NCBI RefSeq assembly: GCF_900496995.4
Contig: NC_044029.1
Coordinates: forward strand, 4,092,001 to 4,156,000
Direction of reading: 5' to 3'
DNA: 64,000 nt
From: Aquila chrysaetos chrysaetos
Taxonomy: Eukaryota; Chordata; Aves; Accipitriformes; Accipitridae
The notes under the pieces were generated by a model. The model was not told where the DNA came from. It ran no database searches and saw nothing but the letters and a program-made list of their open reading frames with translations. Positions 11,601 through 23,821 of the stretch are shown here, piece by piece. Made by a program: the position numbers and the translations under genes. Position 1 is the stretch's first letter. The number at the start of each line of letters is the position of its first letter.

Positions 11601-14600
11601 GGGGGGAGTTGGCTGGGAGGGACGGATTGCTGCTTTGGCATTGGTCAGCAGATGGTGAGCAACTGCATTGTGCATCACTTGTATTTTCTTGGGTTTTATT
11701 TATATATCTCTTTTTTTTTTGGTTATATTCCTTTTCATTACTATTATTATTATTTTTATTTCTATTATTGTTGTTATTATTATATTTTATTTTACTTTAG
11801 TTATTAAACCATTCTTATCTCAACCCATGAGTTTTACTTCTTTTTTTCGATTCTCCTCCCCACCCCACTGGGAGAGGGGAGGAGTGAGCAAGCAGCTGCA
11901 TGGTGCTTAGTTGCTGGCTGGGGTTAAATCACAACAAAATATTCTCACATCTAAGATGGGATAAGGTGTGACAGTATAATCAATTTAAACATTCAGGTAT
12001 ACACAGCAGTCTAGGAAAATGACTGAGAAAGGAAAAATGTAAATGGAAAGAAATACATTCCTTAAAGATCAAGCAGAACTACCCAAATGTGATTTAATTC
12101 CAGAAAACAGGTCTAGGAGCTCTTGCAAACAGTGCTTTTGAGTATCAAGTGATCATGAGACCAGAACTTTAGCTGTAACTTTCTCCAGAGATTGGTACAG
12201 CCAGGAACACTGCACCTATAATTACCATGCTAAATCACATCTCCATACTCCCTCAGATGGGAGCTTGGCATTTCATCTGCCCTCAGCACACAACCTTGAA
12301 GCACCTTTACAGCTTTTCAGCTCAATGTTCATTAAGACCATGTTCTGATTAAAAAAAGACACCAAAACCACACACACAGAGAACTATTTAAGATGTGCTT
12401 CAAATTCAACTGATGCCTCTGCCTTTCGTTAAGCCTGAACCATACGATCTGCTTGGCAGGACAGCAAGACACAACAGCGATGTTTTTATCAGTCAGTAGG
12501 AACCTCTTTTTTTTTCCACATTTGTTTTTTCAGTCCCTGAAGATCCCAAACTAGATCTTTGCCTTGCCAAAATCTTGCTACATGTCAACAGATTGTATCT
12601 GCACAGGGTTCCTAGTTGACTGAATACAAGAGGCGTAAACAATCTCAAGTCAATACTGCAGCTTTTCTATTTTTATTTTAATAAAGTGTTTAAGGCATTT
12701 GTAAACTTGCTTTTCGGAACAGAAGGGAAACAATACACACATACTAGGCATCACTGAGCATGGAACATCATCTACTCCCTGTGATCATATTTTGCATTAC
12801 ACTAAGCCCCAACTAAGATAATTTTCTATTAGGACTGTGAGTAGGTACATATTCAGAACTCAGAAACCATTTGTTTCCCAGACATTTTATAATTTCAGCA
12901 GACTAGGCCAGTGAAGGCTGAGAGAAGGGAAGTGATAACAGTTTAATGTAAAAATGAGGAAATGATTGGATGGGAATGTAAATGATTTGCCTGTATGTCA
13001 TAAAAAAGTTGCAACAGAACCTCAGATCCTCCTAAATCCAGTCTACTTCTTGAAATGTGTGGCCAGCTGCCTCTCCCTCATTCGCTTTCCTTTTGAGACA
13101 CCCTACCAAAATGACACAGAAATCAAATGACAACAATAGACTTTCTGATATCAGATTACAAAAGAAAAGTGTTAATGTTCCCAAACTGGTACTAGAACAG
13201 CAGCAGGAAGAACCTATGGCATTTTATCACTAGAAATTACACACAGGTTTCTTCCTTGTTTCCACTACGTGTCCTTGTCTAGACAGAGATGAGACAATGC
13301 GAATGACATCCTAGTATTTGTAAGAAACGGACAGCCCATTTTCACACACCCACTCCTTTCAAGTTACAAGGCAAACCATGACGAATTACTTCTACATCTG
13401 ACACAAAACTGGAGGACTTGCTCCCAACGCAATAAAATTAAGTGTAAAATGCTTGAGGGGAAGTAAGAGGGAAAAAGCAGAATACTCGAGGCTTTTAAAA
13501 GCAGTGTATCTTAATACTTTTGAGGTTCTTCACCCCACAGCACTTTTGTATTAAATTCAGTGGAAATGATACACATTAACATAGCATCATACTGCTTTAC
13601 TGACTTCCACCAAAGTAATTACGCAAAATAAAATAATCCAGCTAACAAGCGATAGTCCATGCATTACTTTGTAGTAATGAACAGATAATAGGCCAATGAA
13701 ATATGTCACCCTAATCTGCAATTAACAGTGGTTTAATTAAAGTCTTCCTGCACTAAGCCAGAACAGGTATCTTCAATGTAAATGTACCACAAAACTGCCA
13801 ATAGCTTTAAAGGGAAAACATATTTTCAGGTGGTTTCTTGAGAGTTATGGTGCGTACCAACTGACAATTCTGAAAAGTAAGGGTAGTGGACCTGATATTT
13901 CCATGAATACTTTTAAAGATAGTTTAAATTAAAGTATAAAAAATTGTGAGTTAAACCCTGAATTAAATTCAGCCCTGCTTTGTGACCACTGATAGAAGCA
14001 ATCATTATTGCAAATGCAATAGCTATCCACATCAACAGTAACTAGAAATCAATTTCTTCATTAAATTTAAAATCCTACATTAGAGAAACCAGCCAAGGAA
14101 GCATGGAGACACTGCAAGAATCACTACTCCTCCTCCCCTCAGTTAATCTGTTTCTTGGGGTCAGAAATCCTCAGTACACGAGACTGGATTTCTGTATCAA
14201 AGCTCCTTCGTAATTTTTTTCTACATGATCGCTGAACTCTTTGAAAAGCTGTAAACTCTACAAGAACATGGCTGAACAGTACTAAACTTAGGGATTTTTA
14301 ATATAGTATGATAATTTTTTACAGGCTCTGTTTAATCCATGTGCTGGGCACACAGTGGTACTTACTGGTCCACTCCATGGATATGCACCCTGCATCTTAT
14401 CTACAAGGTCATCTTTGATCAGAAAGTGGGGCATGAGAGAAGGGAGACATGGCACATTTCCATAGGACTACAAGTCTTACAAACTGGGGATCAAGGCTGT
14501 GAAGCAAAGTGCGCAGTGCACCTGCCCCACAGGTAAACACAAACTATGACCAATCTACCCATGAAGATAGACTCCAGCAGGACTGAAGACCAAATCAAAA

Positions 14601-16603
14601 CGTTTCATGTTTTATTATCCTGTCTTTTCAAACGGACTCCTGGGTGTGTGAGGAAGCTTATATAGCCTATACAGAGAGTGGTTGAAATGAGTATCACTAT
14701 ATGAAAGTATGACCCATCAACACTTCTCTGAATAATGCTAGATGAATAAGCTTCACACTGCAGCTTCTAAATTTCCACTTCAAAGACTGTGCATGCCAGT
14801 CCTTGCAAGTACATCATACCATTGCAAGCATTTCAAAAACCACAAATTCTTCCCCCAGATAAGAAAAAAACTGACAGATGTTATCCACATCAATTCATAC
14901 ACTTCCAAATCCTACCCCACATAAGATCCTACACAGAGCAGAATAGATTAAAAATCCTACAAGAAAAAAAGACTTCTGACCTAAAACAAAGGAGGAACAA
15001 GAGGGATGCGTACAAAACCAAAAAAATGTTGTTGAAATAAAGCCTAACTAACTGTGACTATTACTTGGCTAATTCCTTGAAGCATCTGAGAACTGAGTAG
15101 CGGATACACATCAAGATGGCATTATTTGAGAAAAGATCCTTAGAAAAGCATCAGGTCTCCTCATTTGCCATACGATCCCCCACCCACCAAAACCTGCAGG
15201 GAGACCTTCTGGAGATCTCAGGGCCACTCACATCATGTTGCCTGTGTTTGGGAAAAATAGGATGCTCTCCCCAGTTCACTGCCAGCTAATTGGGAGGGTG
15301 GACCATTGTGGAGCAGGGAAGCAGCAGAGGTTACAAACAAGAGGAAAGGGGTTGTGAACATCTGATTTGAAGATGACTGAAGAGGTATAAAGCAGGAATG
15401 AACAACAGCAAAACAGAGCTCTAGTGAGTGGTTAAAACCCACAGCAGGCAAGAATCACATGACCTAAGGTGCACAAGGATGGAAGCTACCGTAGGTGGTG
15501 GGGAGAGAGGAGAAAGAAATGGTAGTTCTTCAGAGGCAACGCATCAACCCACGAATGCTTGGTTTGGGTCCTTACCTGTGAGGTGCTGCCCACCTCAGCC
15601 TGCAGTGGCCAGGACAGAGAAGTCTGCAAGGAGGCCTCTTTTTCCTCCTGGCTTAGCACATAGTTGGAGCATGTCCACTGAAAATTGAACTCTCCACTGT
15701 GGAAGTGAAAGAGGTAGGCAGAAAATAACAGCTCTTTGCATGCTCCATCTAGGTGCTATGGAAAAGACAGACCAACTACTGAATTTTCAATATACTTGTT
15801 GCAAAGAGATTCCTACGTTAGCTGCCTCAAAAGAGGAATTTCCTCACCTACGCTACAGCTCCTCATCTGAGTCACATTGCCTGTACACTACCAACAACAA
15901 TAAAATACCATTTATTTTTAATAAGGAAAACAAAAAATGTGTAGGCCATAGTAGGTGTTAAATGGCCAAATTCTCAAGCATAATTTTAATACCAAAATGT
16001 TTTTAAAAAACGCACAAGCCTTTACTTAGAATGACAGAGATATAAGAAGTCTGAGGTAATCAGTTGATGATCCTTGTCAGCTGTTACAGTTAGAAAATTG
16101 CCATATCCTAAGCACAGTTCTACTATCTCATTCAGATTGGTTACTGTATTTATACTTCCCAGAAATCCTCTTTCTTAATATGTTTTGTCACAGTGTAAGC
16201 AATATTTAGCAACTGAATGCCTGAGAAGGGCTAGGAACTATAAATATTTTGTTCCAGAAAATCACAGGTTTTATTCCCAGAATGTCATGCAACGCTAACA
16301 TAATAATATCCAGTAAATAAGATAACTTAAAACACTCAAAAAATTCATTATCAAAGTCTCTTGCTTCCCTAGCTTACATAAATGCAAAGAAACACTCCAA
16401 ACTATACTGGCAAACCATGTGTTCCCAAACACATTTGCAGACAAGATATGAAAACTGGTTGGGATTTCTGTTTGATTTTTTTCTTTCTTTTTTTTTTAAA
16501 TACAGTAAGAGATTCATCTTTACCCCTCTGATGTTTGCCTATTTGTGAAGTAATGCAGTTCTCTTTCGAGAAGATAAATACTCAGGAACAGGAGAGCACT
16601 CAC
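8667..16603 (-). other. VEZT: VEZT intron 2
   Basis: This is the intron between exons 2 and 3, about 7.9 kb. Its one clear landmark is the solo LTR at 11330-11936. The flanking parts (8667-11329 and 11937-16603) are AT-rich unique-looking sequence with short homopolymers. A modestly GC-richer patch lies at about 15170-15710. No further exon or RNA gene was found. Confidence 0.85.
11330..11936 (+). mobile_element. Solo LTR, avian ERVL-type, with 5-base target-site duplication
   Basis: The element begins TGTCCCGGTTTTGGCTGGGA and ends GGGTTAAATCACAACA, giving the TG...CA ends of a retroviral LTR. It is flanked on both sides by AAATA (11325-11329 and 11937-11941), a perfect 5-base duplication that fits ERVL integrases. 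Inside is a TATATAAA box at 11591, giving U3, and an ATTAAA polyadenylation signal at 11803-11808. A long T/A-rich low-complexity stretch (about 11695-11800) lies between them. The start and end match a bird LTR family with the GGCTGGGATAGAGTTAA motif. No internal retroviral genes remain, so it is a recombined solo LTR. It lies antisense to VEZT. Confidence 0.85.
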
Positions 16604-16738
16604 TTTCTGGGCAGCATGCACAGTCCGCTCTTTTTGGCTTTCCACTGCTGCACATTGCTCTGCCTTCCGTGACACAGATGAACATACTTCAAAATCTGTG
16701 TGTCCCAAATCCTGCAGATATTGGTAGAGTGGGGAATT
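16604..16738 (-). CDS. VEZT: VEZT (vezatin) coding exon 2
   Basis: The exon encodes 45 residues (13-57), beginning NSPLYQYLQDLGHTDFEVCS and ending HAAQK. The first 17 residues are almost identical to vertebrate vezatin; the rest diverges, as expected of a linker. The acceptor is a CTCTCTTTCAG tract and the donor is AAA|GTGAGT. The length is 135 bases, so the exon is symmetric (phase 0 to phase 0), and skipping it would keep the frame. A CR1 retrotransposon in the opposite orientation begins only about 100 bases upstream of the acceptor in the VEZT sense. The segment is cytosolic, N-terminal to the membrane domain. Confidence 0.93.
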
Positions 16739-16839
16739 CTGAAAGAGAGTTAAAGAAGAAAAATGAGAAAAAAACAATGTTAAAAATCATTCCCTGTTTC
16801 CCACAGAACACAACTGAATACAGCAAGCACACAACCAGC

Positions 16840-17550
16840 AAAGAATGGATTGAGAGCAGCCTTGCGGAGAAGAACTTTGGGATAGCAGTGGATGAAAAAT
16901 TGGACATGACCCAGCAATGTGCGCTTGCAGCTCAGAAAGCCAATCATACACGCTGGGCTGCATCACAAGAAGCATGGCCAGCAGGTTGAGGGAGGTGATT
17001 CTCCTCCTCTACTCTGCTTTGGTGAGACCCCACCTGCAGTACTGCGTCCAGATCTGGGGTCCCAAGCACAACCAAGACATGGACCTGTTGAAGCAGGTCC
17101 AGAGGACGGCCACAAAAATGATCTGAAAGGGCTGAAACACCTCTCCTATGAGGAAAGGCTGAGAGAGTTGCGGTTGTTCAACCTAGAGAAGAGAAGGCTC
17201 CAAGAGGACCTTATTGCAGCCTTTCAGTAATTAAAGGGGACTTACAAGAAAGACGGAGACAGACTTTTTATCAAGGCCTGTAGTGACAGGACAAGGCGTA
17301 ACAGCTTTAAACTGAAAGAGGGTAGATTTAGATTAGATATAAGGAAGAATTTTTTTACAGTGAGGGTGGTGAGGCACTGGAACAGGTTGCCCATAGAAGC
17401 TGTGGCTGCCCCATCCCTGGCAGTGTTCAAGGTCAGGTTGGATGGGGCTTTGAGCAACGTGGTCTAGTGGAAGATGTCCCTGTGCACAGCAGCGGGGTTC
17501 AACTAGGGTTGGAAGGTCCCTTCCAACCCAACCCATTCTGTGATTCTATG
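16840..17550 (+). mobile_element. CR1 LINE, 5'-truncated 3' end
   Basis: The sequence carries the end of the CR1 reverse-transcriptase ORF. Recognisable blocks are a GAGAAGAACTTTGGGATAGC region, then LYSALVRPHLQYCVQIWGP and QVQRTATKMI, then the CR1 motif in which the RT frame passes into the CTCTCCTATGAGGAAAGGCT block. It ends with CATTCTGTGATTCTATG, the typical CR1 3' terminus without a poly(A) tail. Several frameshifts and stops make it dead. It is plus-oriented, antisense to VEZT, and its 5' edge sits about 100 bases from the VEZT exon 2 acceptor. Confidence 0.92.
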
Positions 17551-19554
17551 CAACAGGAAGAAAGTTAATAGCAAAGAAGCCAAAATTTTGCTTTAAATAT
17601 CTCCCTTAGGTTTTATCCTGACCATAATGAAAGAAGCTGCAAGACAGTCAACGTACAAAACAATGTCATGAGAAATAAGCATGTAACCAATCAACTTTTC
17701 CCACAGCAACATTTTTTCTAGGTTACCTGATAGAGTTCCTTAGCTTATAAATTACATGGTTTCAATAAATAAATTATGCTATTTGGCAATATATTTTAAA
17801 ATATTATTGTGTGACTCCAGAACACTTAATGACGCTGTTTTCCTAAAGTTTATAAAAATTGAATAGAGTATACTTTGAACCACTTCTACTGAGACAAACT
17901 TTAAAACTAGAGCACTTTTCAAACTTCAGTAAATGAAGCCTCAGTGTAACCTGATTAGGTACCTACAGACTGTTTTACAGAAATGGAAAAACTTATTAGA
18001 AAAGCTTCTGCTCTCTCCGAGGATGGTACTAGCACTTCTGGCAAAGGAGTATCACAGGTATTAAAAAAAAAAAACCAAACAACTAACTTTTTTAAGCTGC
18101 TGGCAAAACTACTAATTTACAAAAAGTTCTTAACAAAACTTCTTAGAGAAAGTATGGAATTCTGATCACCACAGAGTGGGTTTTTACATGTTTAGATATT
18201 TATGTATATAGACTTCTGCAATTTCTTGTTGTCATCTGCAGCAGATATCTAGATTTACTTAACTCTTATTTTTGTTTACAACCACATATATGGCAGTATC
18301 TAGGATAGACTTGATGGAAAGGATATTTATGCTAACTCCAGTTCTACTCAGAACATGTAAAGATCCTTTGTTTTTAAGAAAACCTCTCAGCAATTAGTCT
18401 TAAATAGCCTAGTTAGTTAGAGATTCATTTTGACTTCTGAAAAATTTTATCAACATGCCACACAAGTATTCAAACACTAGCAAATTGTATGGGAAGAACA
18501 CAAACCACTTTAAGCATTATAACATACTATCAATGAGATAAAAATATTGTAAATAAAAAGTCAAAACTTTACAGTAAATAATGCACAGTTGTGGAGGTCT
18601 GCAGAAACAACCACCAACAGAACGTCTACTACAAATTGTTACATTAACTATCACTAACTTGCTGGTGCAAGTTGCGAAAGCGGCCCATCTGCTATGACCG
18701 TGTACCAACATGGCCAAATCTCAAATGACTGCTTGCCATACAATAAAACTTGGAAGCAATCATTCATACTAGCTGAACAAATTAACTTGTTACCTCTAGG
18801 GATTTTTTTTAACCCCATCACCAAAGTGCTATTTTGATCACTCTTACCTATTTAAAGCATGCAAATCCATACTTTTGCATGCTCTGCTCGAGTTACAACA
18901 GATTCAGAGTCCGATCATTACCGAAACTCAAACATTCATACTAACGTACAGACTATCCCCCTCACCCACAATGACAACAATTGTGCAAAATGCTAGCATA
19001 GGTTAATGACTCATTTCCTTGTGGGAATTTTGCCAGTGTGACAACTCAAGCCTATCTTTTTTCCAAGTACCCTTCCTCCACAGTTGAGTACTTTTTCAAA
19101 TGCATCTGACTAATTAAACAATGTGCTGTTCTGGACTGGCTGGAAAGAAGGTACGTTTCTCACCAAGTAGAGAATTACTTAACTAAAATGGAAAAGAAAA
19201 CATAATAGACTAGAATATTTCTCTTATTTAAGACACAATTAAATTCCCTTAGTAACTTCAGGACAAAACTCAAAATATGAATGGCTATGCATAACTTCGT
19301 CTTCTTAAAATGGTTTTCATACAGAGCCAGACTGCGCACTGCCAGCACACCTGGAATAACCTGACACCCCAACATGAGAGGCTTTAGGGTAGCACGGAAG
19401 TTTCAGTCAGAACCAGACACAATTTTCCCCATTTAGGCGAAGGCGCATAGACAAAGCAGTGGGTGAAGAGAGAGTGTTTTATTCAAAATCATAGTTTTGA
19501 TGCTCGCTCCAGGCAGGACTCCAAGGAAATCGTATCTAGGCTCTTGGCAGCCCT

Positions 19555-19598
19555 GTCCATCATCTTGACCATACTTGTCCATCATCTTGATCATACTT
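19555..19598. repeat. 22-base tandem duplication
   Basis: There are two head-to-tail copies of GTCCATCATCTTGACCATAC plus TT. They differ by a single C/T, so the duplication looks recent. A third partial copy is not present. Confidence 0.85.
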
Positions 19599-20806
19599 GT
19601 CACAAGCAAGGCCAGCCATCACTTGACACATAACTATTCTTGTACTTTATTGGTACTCACCAGATACAGACAGCTGGCAAAACAACTCAAATATACCAAG
19701 GAGTTTTTCCACTACTATCTCAGGGTGCACCTCGCTTTCGGGTCCATGATGAGATAATTTTCTAAAAGCTGATCAAGAAAATCGGTCTAATGCTGTTTAG
19801 ATTGGTTCCATTTCCTCACAAAAATGGATGAAGGAAGGCAGAAAGAGAGACAGACAGAGACTCTGTCCACTGAAGACAGAATTAGCTAAAATCCTGAACA
19901 CTATGTTTAGTAAGTGAAATATTGCAGAGATGTAAGAATGCCCAATTCTTCCCTCTTACTGGGTATTTGGCAACGTCAAAACCTTCCATCTAACTGTAAT
20001 TAGTACATTTTCTACTCTACAGAAATAGTAAAAAATACACCATCTCTCCAAATGTTAATGAAACTTTAGCTAGGAAGAATAATTTAATTTGTTCTTGTAA
20101 TCAAGGCAGAATACAGGTACCTTACTAGTTTTACATAAATTCCTTCTGATTAACTTTTTGAAGGCTTTTACAGGGTCTCATTATGGGTAGATTTGCAATT
20201 TTTTATCACTGCTCTGAACGGGATATCAGTTTTCTGACTATTTTCTGACTATTTGAGTTAGCAAATGATAATTAATTAAAATGTAACTTGAATGTTTATC
20301 ACATATTCCTTCAAGTAGATACAGATTCTCCTCCTTCAGTTTCTCAGAACGTACTTAGCCTACGATAATCCTCCTTTAACATATTTCTCTGGCTCCACAT
20401 GCTTTCTCTTTCACATTTTTTTCTAAAAGATTATTAGTGGAACTTAAGTGCACATTGGAAAATCTCTTTTTTTATTAACTTAAATGACCAAGAACTATGC
20501 TGTGACTAAAATCCCCTATGCTCAAAGTAAAACCACCATTGTTCCCCTTTCCAAATCCATTAGAAGCATGTAAAATGTGGGTAAAGAGAGCAATGAATAA
20601 GAAGTGGGTTGAAGCCCTTGTGAAATTACATTATTAAGAACCTTAATGAATCGATCACAAAATTCTTCCATTAAGAGTGAAGTCTCATGTGTAGCACAAG
20701 CAGCTTTACATTTTTGCTCAGAAAATTTGATGATTACACTCCTCTTCTATTAGAAATATCACTGATGGCATACATACATTAACCTATGCTAACATAAAAA
20801 CATACA

Positions 20807-20823
20807 TTATTTATTTATTTATT
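20807..20823. repeat. (TTTA)n microsatellite
   Basis: About four copies of TTTA occur in an AT-rich part of VEZT intron 1. Confidence 0.8.
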
Positions 20824-23644
20824 GTATTTCACCTCCTAGATACTGCCCAACTTTCAATGATACTGACAAGCCCGTCATTTGTAAAGCTGTGTGGTCTGTG
20901 TAACTCACTGAGGATGTCTCCACCAGTCTGTAGCAAATTTCTCCCATGATACATGTAAGTAACAGCTAGAAAATCCAGTACAGGAACTTTTAAAAGTTGA
21001 AGGGTACATTTCATGTCTGTGAACATTCACACAAAAGTTCCAATATTATCAAATTATGCAACTACAGAATTGCAATATGATACCATTAAAATATCCTATT
21101 CTATATACTACTTGTTTCAATACAAGAGACAGAAGTATTATACTTAATGCTTACAAAGCATTTTTCATCTTCACAAAGCTTTAAAACCAATAATTAAATC
21201 TCATAATGTGTCTGATGTGCCACAAATTATAGCTCTGAATTTCTAGCTTACATCCTTACCCAAACCTCTCACTCCTAAATGCCTTCGTTCCCATAAAAAA
21301 GATCACAGATATGCACATATTCTTGCACATGCACTTTAATTATGAGAAAAGTTCCTTGATTTCAATTCATGCTGTCACTCATCAGCATTGTCAGGCTCAG
21401 CTGTTTTCACCTGCAAATGCCATGATAATATTAAAAAAATCTACTTGGTTGGGGAAAATAGGAGGGATCTGCCTTTTTTCCTCCTGATTTTCTTTGCCCA
21501 AAATTCATGCGTTCCTTTTTTCCAGTCTAACATTAAAAAAAAAAAAAAAAGCAACTGATTTGACATTTCTGCATGTATTATAGATACTACACTTTAAGAA
21601 ATTCAGAACATATCAGAAAGTTTATCCTTGCAAGCAGTAATAGGTTGTAACTTAAAAAAAATATAATTTAGACTTGAGAGAAAGCTTTTATGTTAGAATG
21701 TGAGGTAAAGGGACAGCAAGGTTGTTTCAGTGGATGGCATGAAAGGGAAATTTAAAATATAAAATCTCATCTTCCTATTAATACAGCATCATATTATTCT
21801 AGCGGAATCTATTTGCATGTATTTTTGAATCTTTTTTTTCAACCACTCTCGACTTAGTAACTGGAATAGTTAGTATTACTCATGTTTGACTGTTTATGTA
21901 CTCCTAGTTGTCTCTGGTAGAATGACATGGTAATGAATAATGTACAAAGTAGAGAAGAAAAAAAAATTTCAATAATTCAGCTTATTGTTATGTTACCATC
22001 ATACTACCAGTTACTGATGGGAAGTATTTTCTCAAGAAAGTGAGGATACAAAGACAGGGTTTTTAAGCAATATGCTGTATTTATTTCTGAAATTTCTTCT
22101 AAGTTTCTTCTTCTACATCACTTTCTGAGACCACCTAGATACAAGAGACAGGAATTACACTTACAGCCAGGGCATTTTTTTATTATGGTACTTGTCCAGA
22201 ATGTGTGCTGGAAATGGAAAACGGTTCCAGGACCGACAGAAGACAAAATGCCATTATTCTTTGGTGTACTTCATGCAGATTATACACGGAAAATCTTCTT
22301 AAAAAGTGAAGCAAGGTAGTCAGAAACAGTCGATGTACTGAGTAGGAAAATACTTTTTGAAAATTTTAAGAATTAGGGTTTTCTGAGGACTCAGCAGAGA
22401 CTGACAACAACAAAAAAAACCCAGTTATGTTTCTATGACTTTTCTAATTCACTACAGTCAGTCATACTGCAAAGCCATTCAATTGTAACTAGACATTTAT
22501 AGGATAGTATAGTAGAGGTTTATATAAGTTCCCATTTCCAGAATCAAGAAAGAAAATCCTTTGCTCCTCATTCATAACTCCCTGAGCATATTTATTTTAG
22601 AGCCACACTACTAAAAATTATTTCACTCACATACATATGTTTAATTAAAACTCTCCTTTTTTCATTGTTGAAAGTCATTGAGTCTTATTCTAAACCCAAG
22701 ATATATTATGCAGGATTAAAGAACAGTCCACTAAATTAGTTTTGTTCTTTAACCCTTTCCCAATGCTTATTTTAATGCCACTTGTCATACAGCACTGACT
22801 TGGTTAGGAAAAAACATCACCTAAACTGAAGACTAAACATCGTGTTTGCAACTCTAAGCCTACAGTAAAAATAAATACAAAAAATTCAAAACCAAGCCAA
22901 ACATTAAGATAATCAAACATGTATAACATTGCCTACTGCTATGTGATGGAAAGATTGTTATAGTAGAGAACTCCCCAGCTTCAGAAAAGAGCTTACTTTT
23001 GATAGGTATCTAGTCAAATACTTACATCTATTGCAGCCTTGCAAACACAGATATTGCACTTTAATATGCGAGGCATTTTGTGCGTATTCTGAAAAAAACC
23101 TTTGCAATCAGAAATCAGATTAAGACACTGTTAGCTTTCATAGTGCTGTTACAATAGCAGCTGAAAATCAAAGCCACACCCAAATTATTTTTGCTGATGC
23201 ATCATGAAGTAAATGACTCAGGATTTCTCCATTAGAGACGGGGTCTTCCCACACCCAATGTTCTTTACTATGATAAAATTCACTACCTAGTGAACCCTGC
23301 TCTAGTTTCCAACCATAGCTAATGGAGCAGATTAACCTTACAAGTCATATTTAATGCCATTGCACAAAATAAGAGGTTTAAAGATCTCTTCTTAAAATAC
23401 AGGTAAGTTTTTCCAAAGCTGATGTTTCCAATATGCCAAAAACACTGTGGGAGCTTAAATCACCTCCAAAATAACTATGAGTTATGAATTATCAGTTAAA
23501 AAAACAATTAAACATTTCTACCACAATGACAGCAAAGGCTGAGATATGCTGAACAGGTGGCTAAACTCAGAACAAAATAAACAGTATTGAAATCTCTACC
23601 CCCCTCTCAAAACACAGATTTGAAGAAGTAGAGCTAACACTCAC

Positions 23645-23821
23645 AGACAGTGCGATCTTTGTCTCCTGGAAGAGGGTATTCCATTTTTCTCTTCGGTACT
23701 GCTCCCATGCACCTGACAGAATCTCGCCCACCTCCCCGTTTCTTTCCGCTTGTCCCTCCAGGATGACCCGAGCCGAGGATGAGAAGCAGCCGTCAATGTA
23801 ATTGCACCTGTGCCCCTGCAC
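23645..23821 (-). other. Possible unannotated exon in VEZT intron 1 (weak)
   Basis: On the minus strand a segment richer in G+C and CpG than its surroundings is open in one frame from a stop at 23843-23845 to a TCT|GTGAGT donor at 23645. The frame would end in phase 0, matching the phase of VEZT exon 2 (16738). The open frame has no ATG; the only ATG nearby (23829) is in another frame and hits a stop at 23641. I do not recognise the peptide. If transcribed, a non-coding alternative first exon of VEZT is the most reasonable reading. Confidence 0.2.

Noticed and set aside
11609..11910. Hydrophobic ORFs (poly Ile/Leu/Phe) resembling membrane proteins.
   Set aside because: They are translations of the T/A-rich low-complexity part of the solo LTR.
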